Assembly (NCBI RefSeq): GCF_932526225.1 | Contig: NC_064040.1 | Coordinates: 560,001 to 624,000 of the forward strand | Length of the DNA stretch: 64,000 nucleotides | Source: Nematostella vectensis | Lineage: Eukaryota; Cnidaria; Anthozoa; Actiniaria; Edwardsiidae | Direction of reading: 5' to 3' | Shown here: in pieces, positions 36,620 through 51,297 of the stretch | Numbering within the stretch: position 1 is the first letter of the stretch | How the letters are laid out: the number at the start of each line of letters is the position of its first letter | The notes under the pieces: model-generated | The model's database searches: none | What the model was told of the DNA's origin: nothing | What the model saw: the letters and a program-made list of their open reading frames with translations, nothing else | Position numbers and translations under genes: made by a program

Positions 36620-39600
36620 GGCTATCAGCGGGAATCGAACCCGGGTCGCTGCGTTAGTAGTCAAGTGCCCGCAACGAAAGACTAACGTGGCATTGCTGAA
36701 GGGGATTGTAATAAAAATTACTTTTAATACTATTGGTATCGTAAACTATCACAAGCAAAGTCACCATCGGACTGGAGGTTACATTCGGGAAAAGCTTTAG
36801 GGTTACATTCGGGAATTTGTTTTACGAGTGTAACCTCCAAAAGGTTACAATCGATAATTTTTTTTTCGAATGTAAATTCCAAAAAGTAACATTAGGAAAA
36901 ATAAAACAGTATACTCGAAAAAAAAGGTATATCAATCTATCGAGCGCTATGCTCTATGTTAGAATCTACTTAATCAAGTTATCCAAGGAATCTAGTTAGT
37001 TATTGTGTGCATAGAATATGTACAGGATCCTGAACAAAGCATGAGCACATCAAAGATGCTGAGAGTACATAAAAATGTCCCTATACCTTCTTTTTATGTC
37101 ATGACACACCAAGAACAGTATAATTAAGTATCGATATTTAAAAAAAAAAATAAAGAAAAAAAAAATAGGCTATCAGCGGGAATCGAACCCGGGTCGCTGC
37201 GTTAGTAGTCAAGTGCCCGCAACGAAAGACTAACGTGGCATTGCTGAAGGGAATTGTAATGAAAGTTACTTTTAATACTATTGGTATCGTAAACTATCCC
37301 AAGCAAAGTCACCATCGGACTGGAGGTTACATTCGGGAAAAGCTTCAGGGTTACATTCGGGAATTTGTTTTACGAGTGTAACCTCCAAAAGGTTACAATC
37401 GATAATTTTTTTTTCGAATGTAAATTCCAAAAAGTAACATTAGGAAAAATAAAACAGTATACTCGGAAAAAAAGGTATATCAATCTATCGAGCGCTATGC
37501 TCTATGTTAGAATCTACTTAATCAAGTTTTCCAAGGAATCTAGTTAGTTCTTGTGTGCATAAAATATGTACAGGATCCTGAACAAAGCATGAGCACATCA
37601 AAGATGCTGAGAGTACATAAAAATGTCCCTATACCTTCTTTTTATGTCATGACACACCAAGAACAGTATAATTAAGTATCGATATTTAAAAAAAAAAATA
37701 AAGAAAAAAAAAGGCTATCTGCGGGAATCGAACCCGGTTCGCTGGGTTAGTAGTCAAGTGCCCGCAACGAAAGACTAACGTGGCATTACTGAAGGGAATT
37801 GTAATGAAAATAACTTTTAATACTAATGGTATCGTAAACTATCCCAAGCAAAGTCACCATCGGACTGGAGGTTACATTCGGGAAAAGCTTCAGGGTTACA
37901 TTCGGGAATTTGTTTTACGAGTGTAACCTCCAAAAGGTTACCATCGATAATTTTTTTTTCGAATGTAAATTCCAAAAAGTAACATTAGGAAAAATAAAAC
38001 AGTATACTCGGAAAAAAAGGTATATCAATCTATCGAGCGCTATGCTCTATGTTAGAATCTACTTAATCAAGTTATCCAAGGAATCTAGTTAGTTCTTGTG
38101 TGCATAAAATATGTACAGGATCCTGAACAAAGTATGAGCACATCAAAGATTCTGAGAGTACATAAAAATGTCCTTATACCTTGTTTTTATGTCATGACAC
38201 ACCAAGAACAGTATAATTAAGTATCGATATTTAAAAAAAAATAAAGAAAAAAAATAGGCTATCAGCGGGAATCGAACCCGGGTCGCTTCGTTAGTAGTCA
38301 AGTGCCCGCAACGAAAGACTAACGTGGCATTGCTGAAGGGAATTGTGATGAAAATTACTTTTAATACTATTGGTATCGTAAACTATCCCAAGCAAAGTCA
38401 CCATCGGACTGGAGGTTACATTCGGGAAAAGCTTCAGGGTTACATTCGGGAATTTGTTTTACGAGTGTAACCTCCAAAAGGTTACAATCGATAATTTTTT
38501 TTTCCGAATGTAAATTCCAAAAAGTAACATTAGGAAAAATAAAACAGTATACTCGAAAAAAAAGGTATATCAATCTATCGAGCGCTATGCTCTATGTTAG
38601 AATCTAATTAATCAAGTTAACCAAGGAATCTAGTTAGTTCTTGTGTGCATAAAATATGTACAGGATCATGAACAAAGCATGAGCACATCAAAGATGCTGA
38701 GAGTACATAAAAATGTCCCTATACCTTCTTGTTATGTCATGACACACCAAGAACAGTATAATTAAGTATCGATATTTAAAAAAAAATAAAGAAAAAAAAA
38801 ATAGGCTATCAGCGGGAATCGAACCCCGGTCGCTGCGTTAGTAGTCAAGTGCCCGCAACAAAAGACTAACGTGGCATTGCTGAAGGGGATTGTAATGAAA
38901 ATTACTTTTAATACTATTGGTATCGTAAACTATCACAAGCAAAGTCACCATCGGACTGGAGGTTACATTCGGGAAAAGCTTTAGGGTTACATTCGGGAAT
39001 TTGTTTTACGAGTGTAACCTCCAAAAGGTTACAATCGATAATTTTTTTTCCGAATGTAAATTCCAAAAAGTAACATTAGGAATAATAAAACAGCATACTC
39101 GGAAAAAAAGGTATATCAATCTATCGAGCGCTATGCTCTATGTTAGTATATACTTAATCAAGTTATCCAAGGAATCTAGTTAGTTCTTGTGTGCATAAAA
39201 TATGTACAGGATCCTGAACAAAGCATGAGCACATCAAAGATGCTGAGAGTACATAAAAATGTCCCTATACCTTCTTGTTATGTCATGACACACCAAGAAC
39301 AGTATAATTAAGTATCGATATTTAAAAAAAAATAAAGAAAAAAAATAGGCTATCAGCGGGAATCGAACCCGGGTCGCTGCGTTAGTAGTCAAGTGCCCGC
39401 AACGAAAGACTAACGTGGCATTGCTGAAGGGAATTGTAATGAAAATTACTGTTAATACTATTGGTATCGTAAACTATCCCAAGCAAAGTCACCATCGGAC
39501 TGGAGGTTACATTCGGGAAAAGCTTCATGGTTACATTCGGGAATTTGTTTTACGAGTGTAACCTCCAAAAGGTTACAATCAATAATTTTTTTCCGAATGT

Positions 39601-42600
39601 AAATTCCACAAAGTAACATTAGGAAAAATAAAACAGTATACTCGGAAAAAAAGGTATATCAATTTATCGAGCGCTATGCTCTATGTTAGAATCTACTTAA
39701 TCAAGTTAACCAAGGAATCTAGTTAGTTCTTGTGTGCATAAAATATGTACAGGATCCTGAACAAAGCATGAGCACATCAAAGATGCTGAGAGTACATAAA
39801 ATTTCCCTATACCTTCTTTTTATGTCATGACACACCAAGAACAGTATAATTAAGTATCGATATTTAAAAAAAATAAAGAAAAAAAAATAGGCTATCAGCG
39901 GGAATCGAACCCGGGTCGCTGCGTTAGTAGTCAAGTGCCCGCAACGAAAGACTAACGTGGCATTGCTGAAGGGAATTGTAATGAAAATTACTTTTAATAC
40001 TATTGGTATCGTAAACTATCCCAAGCAAAGTCACCATCGGACTGGAGGTTACATTCGGGAAAAGCTTCAGGGTTACACTCGGGAATTTGTTTTACGAGTG
40101 TAACCTCCAAAATTTTACAATCAATAATTTTTTTTCCGAATGTAAATTCCAAAAAGTAACATTAGGAATAATAAAACAGCATACTCGGAAAAAAAGGTAT
40201 ATCAATCTATCGAGCGCTATGCTCTATGTTAGAATCTACTTAATCAAGTTATCCAAGGAATCTAGTTAGTTCTTGTGTGCATAAAATAAGTACAGGATCC
40301 TGAACAAAGCATGAGCACATCAAAGATGCTGAGAGTACATAAAAATGTCCCTATACCTTCTTGTTATGTCATGACACACCAAGAACAGTATAATTAAGTA
40401 TCGATATTTAAAAAAAAAATAAAGAAAAAAAATAGGCTATCAGCGGGAATAGAACCCGGGTCGCTGCGTTAGTAGTCAAGTGCCCGCAACGAAAGACTAA
40501 CGTGGCATTGCTGAAGGGAATTGTAATGAAAATTACTGTTAATACTATTGGTATCGTAAACTATCCCAAGCAAAGTCACCATCGGACTGGAGGTTACATT
40601 CGGGAAAAGCTTCAGGGTTACATTCGGGAATTTGTTTTACGAGTGTAACCTCCAAAAGGTTACAATCAATAATTTTTTTCCGAATGTAAATTCCACAAAG
40701 TAACATTAGGAAAAAAAAAACAGTATACTCGGAAAAAAAGGTATATCAATCTATCGAGCGCTATGCTCTATGTTAGAATCTACTTAATCAAGTTAACCAA
40801 GGAATCTAGTTAGTTCTTGTGTGCATAAAATATGTACAGGATCCTGAACAAAGCATGAGCACATCAAAGATGCTGAGAGTACATAAAAATGTCCCTATAC
40901 CTTCTTGTTATGTCATGACACACCAAGAACAGTATAATTAAGTATCGATATTTAAAAAAAATAAAGAAAAAAAAATAGGCTATCAGCCGGAATCGAACCC
41001 GGGTCGCTGCGTTAGTAGTCAAGTGCCCGCAACGAAAGACTAACGTGGCATTACTGAAGGGAATTGTAATGAAAATTACTTTTAATACTATTGATATCGT
41101 AAACTATCCCAAGCAAAGTCACCATCGGACTGGAGGTTACATTCGGGAAAAGCTTCAGGGTTACACTCGGGAATTTGTTTTACGAGTGTAACCTCCAAAA
41201 GGTTACAATCAATAATTTTTTTTCCGAATGTAAATTCCAAAAAGTAACATTAGGAAAAATAAAACAGCATACTCGGAAAAAAAGGTATATCAATCTATCG
41301 AGCGCTATGCTCTATGTTAGAATCTACTTAATCAAGTTATCCAAGGAATCTAGTTAGTTCTTGTGTGCATAAAATATGTACAGGATCCTGAACAAAGCAT
41401 AAGCACATCAAAGATGCTGAGAGTACATAAAAATGTCCCTATACCTTCTTGTTATGTCATGACACACCAAGAACAGTATAATTAAGTATCGATATTTAAA
41501 AAAAAAATAAAGAAAAAAAATAGGCTATCAGCGGGAATAGAACCCGGGTCGCTGCGTTAGTAGTCAAGTGCCCGCAACGAAAGACTAACGTGGCATTGCT
41601 GAAGGGAATTGTAATAAAAATTACTGTTAATACTATTGGTATCGTAAACTATCCCAAGCAAAGTCACCATCGGACTGGAGGTTACATTCGGGAAAAGCTT
41701 CAGGGTTACATTCGGGAATTTGTTTTACGAGTGTAACCTCCAAAAGGTTACAATCAATAATTTTTTTTCGGAATGTAAATTCCAAAAAGTAACATTAGGA
41801 AAAATAAAACAGTATACTCGGAAAAAAGGTATATCAATCTATCGAGCGCTATGCTCTATGTTAGAATCTACTTAATCAAGTTATCCAAGAAATCTAGTTA
41901 GTTCTTGTGTGCATAGAATATGTGCAGGATCCTGAACAAAGCATGAGCACATCAAAGATGCTGAGAGTACATAAAAATGTCCCTATACCTTCTTTTTATG
42001 TCATGACACACCAAGAACAGTATAATTAAGTATCGATATTTAAAAAAAAAAATAAAGAAAAAAAATAGGCTATCAGCGGGGATCGAACCCGGGTCGCTGC
42101 GTTAGTAGTCAAGTGCCCGCAACGAAAGACTAACGTGGCATTGCTGAAGGGAATTGTAATGAAAATTACTTTTAATACTATTGGCATCGTAAACTATCCC
42201 AAGCAAAGTCACCATCGGACTGGAGGTTACATTCGGGAAAAGCTTCAGGGCTACACTCGGGAATTTGTTTTACGAGTGTAACCTCCAAAAGGTTACAATC
42301 GATAATTTTTTTTTCGAATGTAAATTCCAAAAAGTAACATTAGGAAAAATAAAACAGTATACTCGAAAAAAAAGGTATATCAATCTATCGAGCGCTATTC
42401 TCTATGTTAGAATCTACTTAATCAAGTTAACCAAGGAATCTAGTTAGTTCTTGTGTGCATAAAATAGGTACAGGATCCTGAACAAAGCATGAGCACATCA
42501 AAGATGCTGAGAGTACATAAAAATGTCCCTATACCTTCTTGTTATGTCATGACACACCAAGAACAGTATAATTAAGTATCGATATTTAAAAAAAAAATAA

Positions 42601-43701
42601 AGAAAAAAAATAGGCTATCAGCGGGAATCGAACCCGGGTCGCTGCGTTAGTAGTCAAGTGCCCGCAACGAAAGACTAACGTGGCATTGCTGAAGGGAATT
42701 GTAATGAAAATTACTTTTAATACTATTGGTATCGTAAACTATCCCAAGCAAAGTCACCATCGGACTGGAGGTTACATTCGGGAAAAGCTTCAGGGTTACA
42801 CTCGGGAATTTGTTTTACGAGTGTAACCTCCAAAAGGTTACAATCAATAATTTTTTTTCCGAATGAAAATTCCAAAAAGTAACATTAGGAATAATAAAAC
42901 AGCATACTCGGAAAAAAAGGTATATCAATCTATCGAGCGCTATGCTCTATGTTAGAATCTACTTAATCAAGTTATCCAAGGAATCTAGTTAGTTCTTGTG
43001 TGCATAAAATATGTACAGGATCCTGAACAAAGCATGAGCACATCAAAGATGCTGAGAGTACATAAAAATGTCCCTATACCTTCTTGTTATGTCATGACAC
43101 ACCAAGAACAGTATAATTAAGTATCGATATTTAAAAAAAAATAAAGAAAAAAAATAGGCTATCAGCGGGAATAGAACCCGGGTCGCTGCGTTAGTAGTCA
43201 AGTGCCCGCAACGAAAGACTAACGTGGCATTGCTGAAGGGAATTGTAATGAAAATTACTGTTAATACTATTGGTATCGTAAACTATCCCAAGCAAAGTCA
43301 CCATCGGACTGGAGGTTACATTCGGGAAAAGCTTCAGGGTTACATTCGGGAATTTGTTTTACGAGTGTAACCTCCAAAAGGTTACAATCAATAATTTTTT
43401 TCCGAATGTAAATTCCACAAAGTAACATTAGGAAAAAAAAAACAGTATACTCGGAAAAAAAGGTATATCAATCTATCGAGCGCTATGCTCTATGTTAGAA
43501 TCTACTTAATCAAGTTATCCAAGGAATCTAGTTAGTTCTTGTGTGCATAGAATATGTACAGGATCCTGAACAAAGCATGAGCACATCAAAGATGCTGAGA
43601 GTACATAAAAATGTCCCTATACCTTCTTTTTATGTCATGACACACCAAGAACAGTATAATTAAGTATCGATATTTAAAAAAAAAATAAAGAAAAAAAAAT
43701 A
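36620..43701 (+). repeat. Thirteen monomers closing HOR instance B
   Basis: Monomers start at 36620, 37168, 37713, 38257, 38804, 39348, 39890, 40435, 40978, 41523, 42068, 42613 and 43157. Most are matched one for one in 52932-60557. Useful marks: GGCTATCTGCGGG with CCCGGTTCGCTGGG (37713), GGATCATG (38257), CCCCGGTCG with CAACAAAAG (38804), GGCTACACTCGGG with CTATTCTC (42068), and the GGAATAGAACC B-box variant (40435, 41523, 43157). Confidence 0.9.
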
Positions 43702-44249
43702 GGCTATCAGCGGGAATCGAACCCGGGTCGCTGCGTTAGTAGTCAAGTGCCCGCAACGAAAGACTAACGTGGCATTGCTGAAGGGAATTGTAATGAAAAT
43801 TACTTTTAATACTATTGGTATCGTAAACTATCCCAAGCAAAGTCACCATCGGACTGGAGGTTACATTCGGGAAAAGCTTCAGGGTTACATTCGGGAATTT
43901 GTTTTACGAGTGTAACCTCCAAAAGGTTACAATCGATAATTTTTTTCCGAATGTAAATTCCAAAAAGTAACATTAGGAAAAATAAAACAGTATACTCGGA
44001 AAAAAAGGTATATCAATCTATCGAGCGCTATGCTCTATGTTAGAATCTACATAATCAAGTTATCCAAGAAATCTAGTTAGTTCTTGTGTGAATAGAATAT
44101 GTACAGGATCCTGAACAAAGCATGAGCACATCAAAGATGCTGAGAGTACATAAAAATGTCCCTATACCTTCTTTTTATGTCATGACACACCAAGAACAGT
44201 ATAATTAAGTATCGATATTTAAAAAAAAAAAAATAAAGAAAAAGAAATA
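43702..44249 (+). repeat. Hybrid monomer joining two HOR instances
   Basis: The first part aligns with the unit at 60558 (offset 16856 in the series 40978-43157 to 57834-60013). The second part carries CTACATAATCAAG and GTGTGAATAGAATATG, the marks of the end of the 18644 unit. The next unit (44250) then matches 20290 (equivalently 19193). This monomer is the seam where the second ~24-kb copy begins. Confidence 0.8.
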
Positions 44250-47200
44250 GGCTATCAGCGGGAATCGAACCCGGGTGTATGCGTTAGTAGTCAAGTGCCC
44301 GCAACGAAAGACTAACGTGGCATTGCTGAAGAGAATTGTAATGAAAATTACTTTTAATACTATTGGTATCGTAAACTATCCCAAGCAAAGTCACCATCGG
44401 ACTTGAGGTTACATTCGGGAAAAGCTTCAGGGTTACATTCGGGAATTTGTTTTACGAGTGTAACCTCCAAAAGGTTACCATCGATAATTTTTTTTCCGAA
44501 TGTAAATTTCAAAAAGTAACATTAGGAAAAATAAAACAGTATACTCGGAAAAAAAGGTATATCAATCTATCGAGCGCTATGCTCTATGTTAGAATCTACT
44601 TAATCAAGTTATCCAAGGAATCTAGTTAGTTCTTGTGTGCATAAAATATGTACAGGATCCTGAACAAAGCATGAGCACATCAAAGATGCTGAGAGTACAT
44701 CAAAATGTCCCTATACCTTCTTTTTATGTCATGACACACCAAGAACAGTATAATTAAGTATGGATATTTAAAAAAAAAAAAAAAGAAAAAAAAATAGGCT
44801 ATCAGCGGGAATGCAACCCGGGTCGCTGCGTTAGTAGTCAAGTGCCCGCAACGAAAGACTAACGTGGCATTGCTGAAGGGAATTGTAATGAAAATTACTT
44901 TTAATACTATTGGTATCGTAAACTATCCCAAGCAAAGTCACCATCGGACTGGAGGTTACATTCGGGAAAAGCTTCAGGGTTACATTCGAGAATTTGTTTT
45001 ACGAGTGTAACCTCCAAAAGGTTACAATCGATAATTTTTTTTTGGAATGTAAATTCCAAAAAGTAACATTAGGAAAAATAAAACAGTATACTCGGAAAAA
45101 AAGGTATATCAATCTATCGAGCGCTATGCTCTATGTTAGAATCTACTTAATCAAGTTATCCAAGGAATCTAGTTAGTTCTTGTGTGCATAAAATATGTAC
45201 AGGATCCTTAACAAAGCATGAGCACATCAAAGATGCTGAGAGTACATCAAAATGTCCCTATACCTTCTTTTTATGTCATGACACACCAAGAACAGTATAA
45301 TTAAGTATCGATATTTTAAAAAAAAATAAAGAAAAAAAAAATAGGTTATCAGCGGGAATGCAACCCGGGTCGCTGCGTTAGTAGTCAAGTGCCCGCAACG
45401 AAAGACTAACGTGGCATTGCTGAAGGGAATTGTAATGAAAATTACTTTTAATACTATTGGTATCGTAAACTATCCCAAGCAAAGTCACCATCGGACTGGA
45501 GGTTACATTCGGGAAAAGCTTCAGGGTTCGGAATGTAAATTCCAAAAAGTAAAATTAGGAAAAATAAAACAGTATACTCGGAAAAAAAGGTATATCAATC
45601 TATCGAGTGCTATGCTCTATGTTAGAATCTACTTAATCAAGTTATCCAAGGAATCTAGTTAGTTCTTGTGTGCATAAAATATGTACAGGATCCTGAACAA
45701 AGCATGAGCACATCAAAGATGCTGAGAGTACATAAAAATGTCCCTATACCTTCTTTTTATGTCATGACACACCAAGAACAGTATAATTAAGTATCGATAT
45801 TAAAAAAAAAAATAAAGAAAAAAAATAGGCTATCAGCTGGAATCGAACCCGGGTCGCTGCGTTAGTAGTCAAGTGCCCGCAACGAAAGACTAACGTGGCA
45901 TTGCTGAAGGGAATTGTAATGAAAATTACTTTTAATACTATTGGTATCGTAAACTATCCCAAGCAAAGTCACCATCGGACTGGAGGTTACATTCGGGAAA
46001 AGCTTCAGGGTTACATTCGGGACTTTGTTTTACAAGTGTAACCTCCAAAAGGTTACAATCGATAAATTTTTTTCCGAATGTAAATTCCAAAAAGTAACAT
46101 TAGGAAAATAAAACAGTATACTCGGTAAAAAAGGTATATCAATCTATCGAGCGCTATGCTCTATGTTAGAATCTACTTAATCAAGTTATCTAAGGAATCT
46201 AGTTAGTTCTTGTGTGCATAAAATATGTACAGGATCCTGAACAAAGCATGAGCACATCAAAGATGCTGAGAGTACATAAAAATGTCCTTATACCTTCTTT
46301 TTATGTCATGACACACCAAGAACAGTATAATGAAGTATCGATATTTAAAAAAAAATAAAGAAAAAAAAATAGGCTATCAGCGGGAATCGAACCCGGGTAG
46401 CTGCGTTAGTAGTCAAGTGCCCGCAACGAAAGACAAACGTGGCATTGCTGAAGGGAATTGTAATGAAAATTACTTTTAATACTATTGGTATCGTAAACTA
46501 TCCCAAGCAAAGTCACCATCGGACTGGAGGTTACATTCGGGAAAAGCTTCAGGGTTACATTCGGGAATTTGTTTTACGAGTGTAACCTCCAAAAGGTTAC
46601 AATCGATAATTTTTTTTCGGAATGTAAATTCCAAAAAGTAACATTAGGAAAAATAAAACAGTATACTAGGAAAAAAAGGTATATCAATCTATCGAGCGCT
46701 ATGCTCTATGTTAGAATCTACTTAATCAAGTTATCCAAGGAATCTAGTTAGTTCTTGTGTGCATAAAATATGTACAGGATCCTGAACAAAGCATGAGCAC
46801 ATCAAAGATGCTGAGAGTACATAAAAATGTCCCTATACCTTCTTTTTAAGTCATGACACACCAAGAACAGTATAATTAAGTATCGATATTTAAAAAAAAA
46901 ATAAAGAAAAAAAAATAGGCTATCAGCAGGAATCGAACCCGGGTAGCTGCGTTAGTAGTCAAGTGCCCGCAACGAAAGACAAACGTGGCATTGCTGAAGG
47001 GAATTGTAATGAAAATTACTTTTAATACTATTGGTATCGTAAACTATCCCAAGCAAAGTCACCATCGGACTGGAGGTTACATTCGGGAAAAGCTTCAGGG
47101 TTACATTCGGGAATTTGTTTTACGAGTGTAACCTCCAAAAGGTTACAATCGATAATTTTTTTTCGGAATGTAAATTCCAAAAAGTAACATTAGGAAAAAT

Positions 47201-50200
47201 AAAACAGTATACTAGGAAAAAAAGGTATATCAATCTATCGAGCGCAATGCTCTATGTTAGAATCTACTTAATCAAGTTATCCAAGGAATCTAGTTAGTTC
47301 TTGTGTGCATAAAATATGTACAGGATCCTGAACAAAGCATGAGCACATCAAAGATGTTGAGAGTACATAAAAATGTCCCTATACCTTCTTTTTATGTCAT
47401 GACACACCAAGAACAGTATATTTAAGTATCGATATTTAAAAAAAAAATAAAGAAAAAAAAAAATAGGCTATCAGCGGGAATCGAACCCGGGTCGCTGCGT
47501 TAGTAGTCAAGTGCCCGCAACGAAAGACTAACGTGGCATTGCTGAAGGGAATTGTAATGAAAATTACTTTTAATACTATTGATATCGTAAACTATCCCAA
47601 GCAAAGTCACCATCGGACTGGAGGTTACATTCGGGAAAAGCTTCAGGGTTACATTCGGGACTTTGTTTTACAAGTGTAACCTCTAAAAGGTTACAATCGA
47701 TAATTTTCTTTCCGAATGTAAATTCCAAAAAGTAACATTAGGAAAATAAAACAGTATACTCGGTAAAAAAGGTATATCAATCTATCGAGCGCTATGCTCT
47801 ATGTTAGAATCTACTTAATCAAGTTATCCAAGGAATCTAGTTAGTTCTTGTGTGCATAAAATATGTACAGGATCCTGAACAAAGCATGAGCACATCAAAG
47901 ATGCTGAGAGTACATCAAAATGTCCCTATACCTTCTTTTTATGTCATGACACACCAAGAACAGTATAATTAAGTATCGATATTTAAAAAAAAAATAAAGA
48001 AAAAAAAATAGGCTATCAGCGGGAATCGAACCCGGGTCGCTGCGTTAGTAGTCAAGTGCCCGCAACGAAAGACTAACGTGGCATTGCTGAAGGGAATTGT
48101 AATGAAAATTACTTTTAATACTATTGGTATCGTAAACTATCCCAAGCAAAGTCACCATCGGACTGGAGGTTACATTCGGGAAAAGCTTCAGGGTTACATT
48201 CGGGAATTTGTTTTACGAGTGTAACCTCCAAAAGGTTACAATCGATAATTTTTTTTCGGAATGTAAATTCCAAAAAGTAACATTAGGAAAAATAAAACAG
48301 TATACTCGGAAAAAAGGTATATCAATCTATCGAGCGCTATGCTCTATGTTAGAATCTACTTAATCAAGTTATCCAAGAATTCTAGTTAGTTCTTGTGTGC
48401 ATAAAATATGTGCAGGATCCTGAACAAAGCATGAGCACATCAAAGATGCTGAGAGTACATAAAAATGTCCCTATACCTTCTTTTTATGTCATGACACACC
48501 AAGAACAGTATAATTAAGTATCGATATTTAAAAAAAAAAATAAAGAAAAAAAAATAGGCTATCAGCGGGGATCGAACCCGGGTCGCTGCGTTAGTAGTCA
48601 AGTGCCCGCAACGAAAGACTAACGTGGCATTGCTGAAGGGAATTGTAATGAAAATTACTTTTAATACTATTGGTATCGTAAACTATCCCAAGCAAAGTCA
48701 CCATCGGACTGGAGGTTACATTCGGGAAAAGCTTCAGGGTTACATTCGGAATTTGTTTTACGAGTGTAACCTCCAAAAGGTTACAATCAATATTTTTTTT
48801 TCCGAATGTAAATTCCAAAAAGTAACATTAGGAAAAATAAAACAGTATACTCGGAAAAAAAGGTATATCAATCTATCGAGCGCTATGCTCTATGTTAGAA
48901 TCTACTTAATCAAGTTATCCAAGGAATCTAGTTAGTTCTTGTGTGCATAAAATATGTACAGGATCCTGAACAAAGCATGAGCACATCAAAGATGCTGAGA
49001 GTACATAAAAATGTCCCTATACCTTCTTTTTATGTCATGACACACCAAGAACAGTATAATTAAGTATCGATATTTAAAAAAAAAAATAAAGAAAAAAAAA
49101 TAGGCTATCAGCGGGAATCGAACCCGGGTCGCTGCGTTAGTAGTCAAGTGCCCGCAACGAAAGACTAACGTGGCATTGCTGAAGGGAATTGTAATGAAAA
49201 TTACTTTTAATACTATTGGTATCGTAAACTATCCCAAGCAAAGTCACCATCGGACTGGAGGTTACATTCGGGAAAAGCTTCAGGGTTACATTCGGGACTT
49301 TGTTTTACAAGTGTAACCTCTAAAAGGTTACAATCGATAATTTTCTTTCCGAATGTAAATTCCAAAAAGTAACATTAGGAAAAATAAAACAGTATACTCG
49401 GAAAAAAAGGTATATCAATCTATCGAGCGCTATGCTCTATGTTAGAATCTACTTAATCAAGTTATCCAAGGAATCTAGTTAGTTCTTGTGTGCATAAAAT
49501 ATGTACAGGATCCTGAACAAAGCATGAGCACATCAAAGATGCTGAGAGTACATAAAAATGTCCCTATACCTTCTTTTTATGTCATGACACACCAAGAACA
49601 GTATAATTAAGTATCGATATTTAAAAAAAAATATTAAAGAAAAAAAAAATAGGCTATCAGCGGGAATCGAACCCGGGTAGCTGCGTTAGTAGTCAAGTGC
49701 CCGCAACGAAAGACTAACGTAGCATTACTGAAGGGAATTGTAATGAAAATTACTTTTAATACTATTGGTATCGTAAACTATCCCAAGCAAAGTCACCATC
49801 GGACTGGAGGTTACATTCGGGAAAAGCTTTAGGGTTACATTCGGGAATTTGATTTACGAGTGTAACCTCCAAAAGGTTACAATCGATAATTTTTTTTTTC
49901 CGAATGTAAATTCCAAAAAGTAACATTAGGAAAAATAAAACAGTATACTCGGAAAAAAAGGTATATCAATCTATCGAGCGCTATGCTCTATGTTAGAATC
50001 TACTTAATCAAGTTATCCAAGAAATCTAGTTAGTTCTTGTGTGCATAAAATATGTACAGGATCCTGAACAAAGCATGAGCACATCAAAGATGCTGAGAGT
50101 ACATCAAAATGTCCCTATACCTTCTTTTTATGTCATGACACACCAAGAACAGTATAATTAAATATCGATATTTAAAAAAAAACATAAAGAAAAACAAAAA

Positions 50201-51297
50201 GGCTATCAGCAGGAATCGAACCCGGGTCGCTGCGGTAGTAGTCAAGTGCCCGCAACGAAAGACTAACGTGGCATTGCTGAAGGGAATTGTAATGAAAATT
50301 ACTTTTAATACTATTGGTATCGTAAACTATCCCAAGCAAAGTCACCATCGGACTGGAGGTTACATTCGGGAAAAGCTTCAGGGTTACATTCGGGAATTTG
50401 TTTTACGAGTGTAACCTCCAAAAGGTTACAATCAATATTTTTTTTTTCCGAATGTAAATTCCAAAAAGTAACATTAGGAAAAATAAAACAGTATACTCGG
50501 AAAAAAAGGTATATCAATCTATCGAGCGCTATGCTCTATGTTAGAATCTACTTAATCAAGTTATCCAAGGAATCTAGTTAGTTCTTGTGTGCATAAAATA
50601 TGTACAGGATCCTGAACAAAGCATGAGCACATCAAAGATGCTGAGAGTACATCAAAATGTCCCTATACCTTCTTTTTATGTCATGACACACCAAGAACAG
50701 TATAATTAAGTATCGATATTTAAAAAAAAATATTAAAGAAAAAAAAAATAGGCTATCAGCGGGAATCGAACCCGGGTAGCTGCGTTAGTAGTCAAGTGCC
50801 CGCAACGAAAGACTAACGTAGCATTACTGAAGGGAATTGTAATGAAAATTACTTTTAATACTATTGGTATCGTAAACTATCCCAAGCAAAGTCACCATCG
50901 GACTGGAGGTTACATTCGGGAAAAGCTTCAGGGTTACATTCGGGAATTTGTTTTACGAGTGTAACCTCCAAAAGGTTACAATCGATAATTTTTTTTCCGA
51001 ATGTAAATTCCAAAAAGTAACATTAGGAAAAATAAAACAGTATATTTGAAAAAAAAGGTATTTCAATCTATCGAGCGCTATGCTCTATGTTAGAATCTAC
51101 TTAATCAAGTTAACCAAGGAATCTAGTTAGTTCTTGTGTGCATAAAATATGTACAGGATCCTGAACAAGGCATGAGCACATCAAAGATGCTGAGAGTACA
51201 TAAAAATGTCCCTATACCTTCTTTTTATGTCATGACACACCAAGAACAGTATAATTAAGTATCGATATTTAAAAAAAAAAATAAAGAAAAAAAAATA
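44250..51297 (+). repeat. Second copy of 20290-27336 (offset 23959-23960)
   Basis: Monomers start at 44250, 44797, 45344 (484 bp), 45828, 46372, 46918, 47466, 48011, 48557, 49103, 49652, 50201 and 50751. Each pairs with a unit 23958-23960 bp to its left. Differences seen include GATATCG for GGTATCG near 47581, GATGTTGAG for GATGCTGAG near 47353 and CAGCAGGAATCG near 46924. Confidence 0.93.
45344..45827 (+). repeat. 484-bp deletion monomer, copy of 21385
   Basis: Offset 23959 from 21385, with the same GGGTTCGG junction and GAGTGCTATG mark. The first word is GGTTAT, a C-to-T change from GGCTAT. It anchors the alignment between the middle and right regions. Confidence 0.92.
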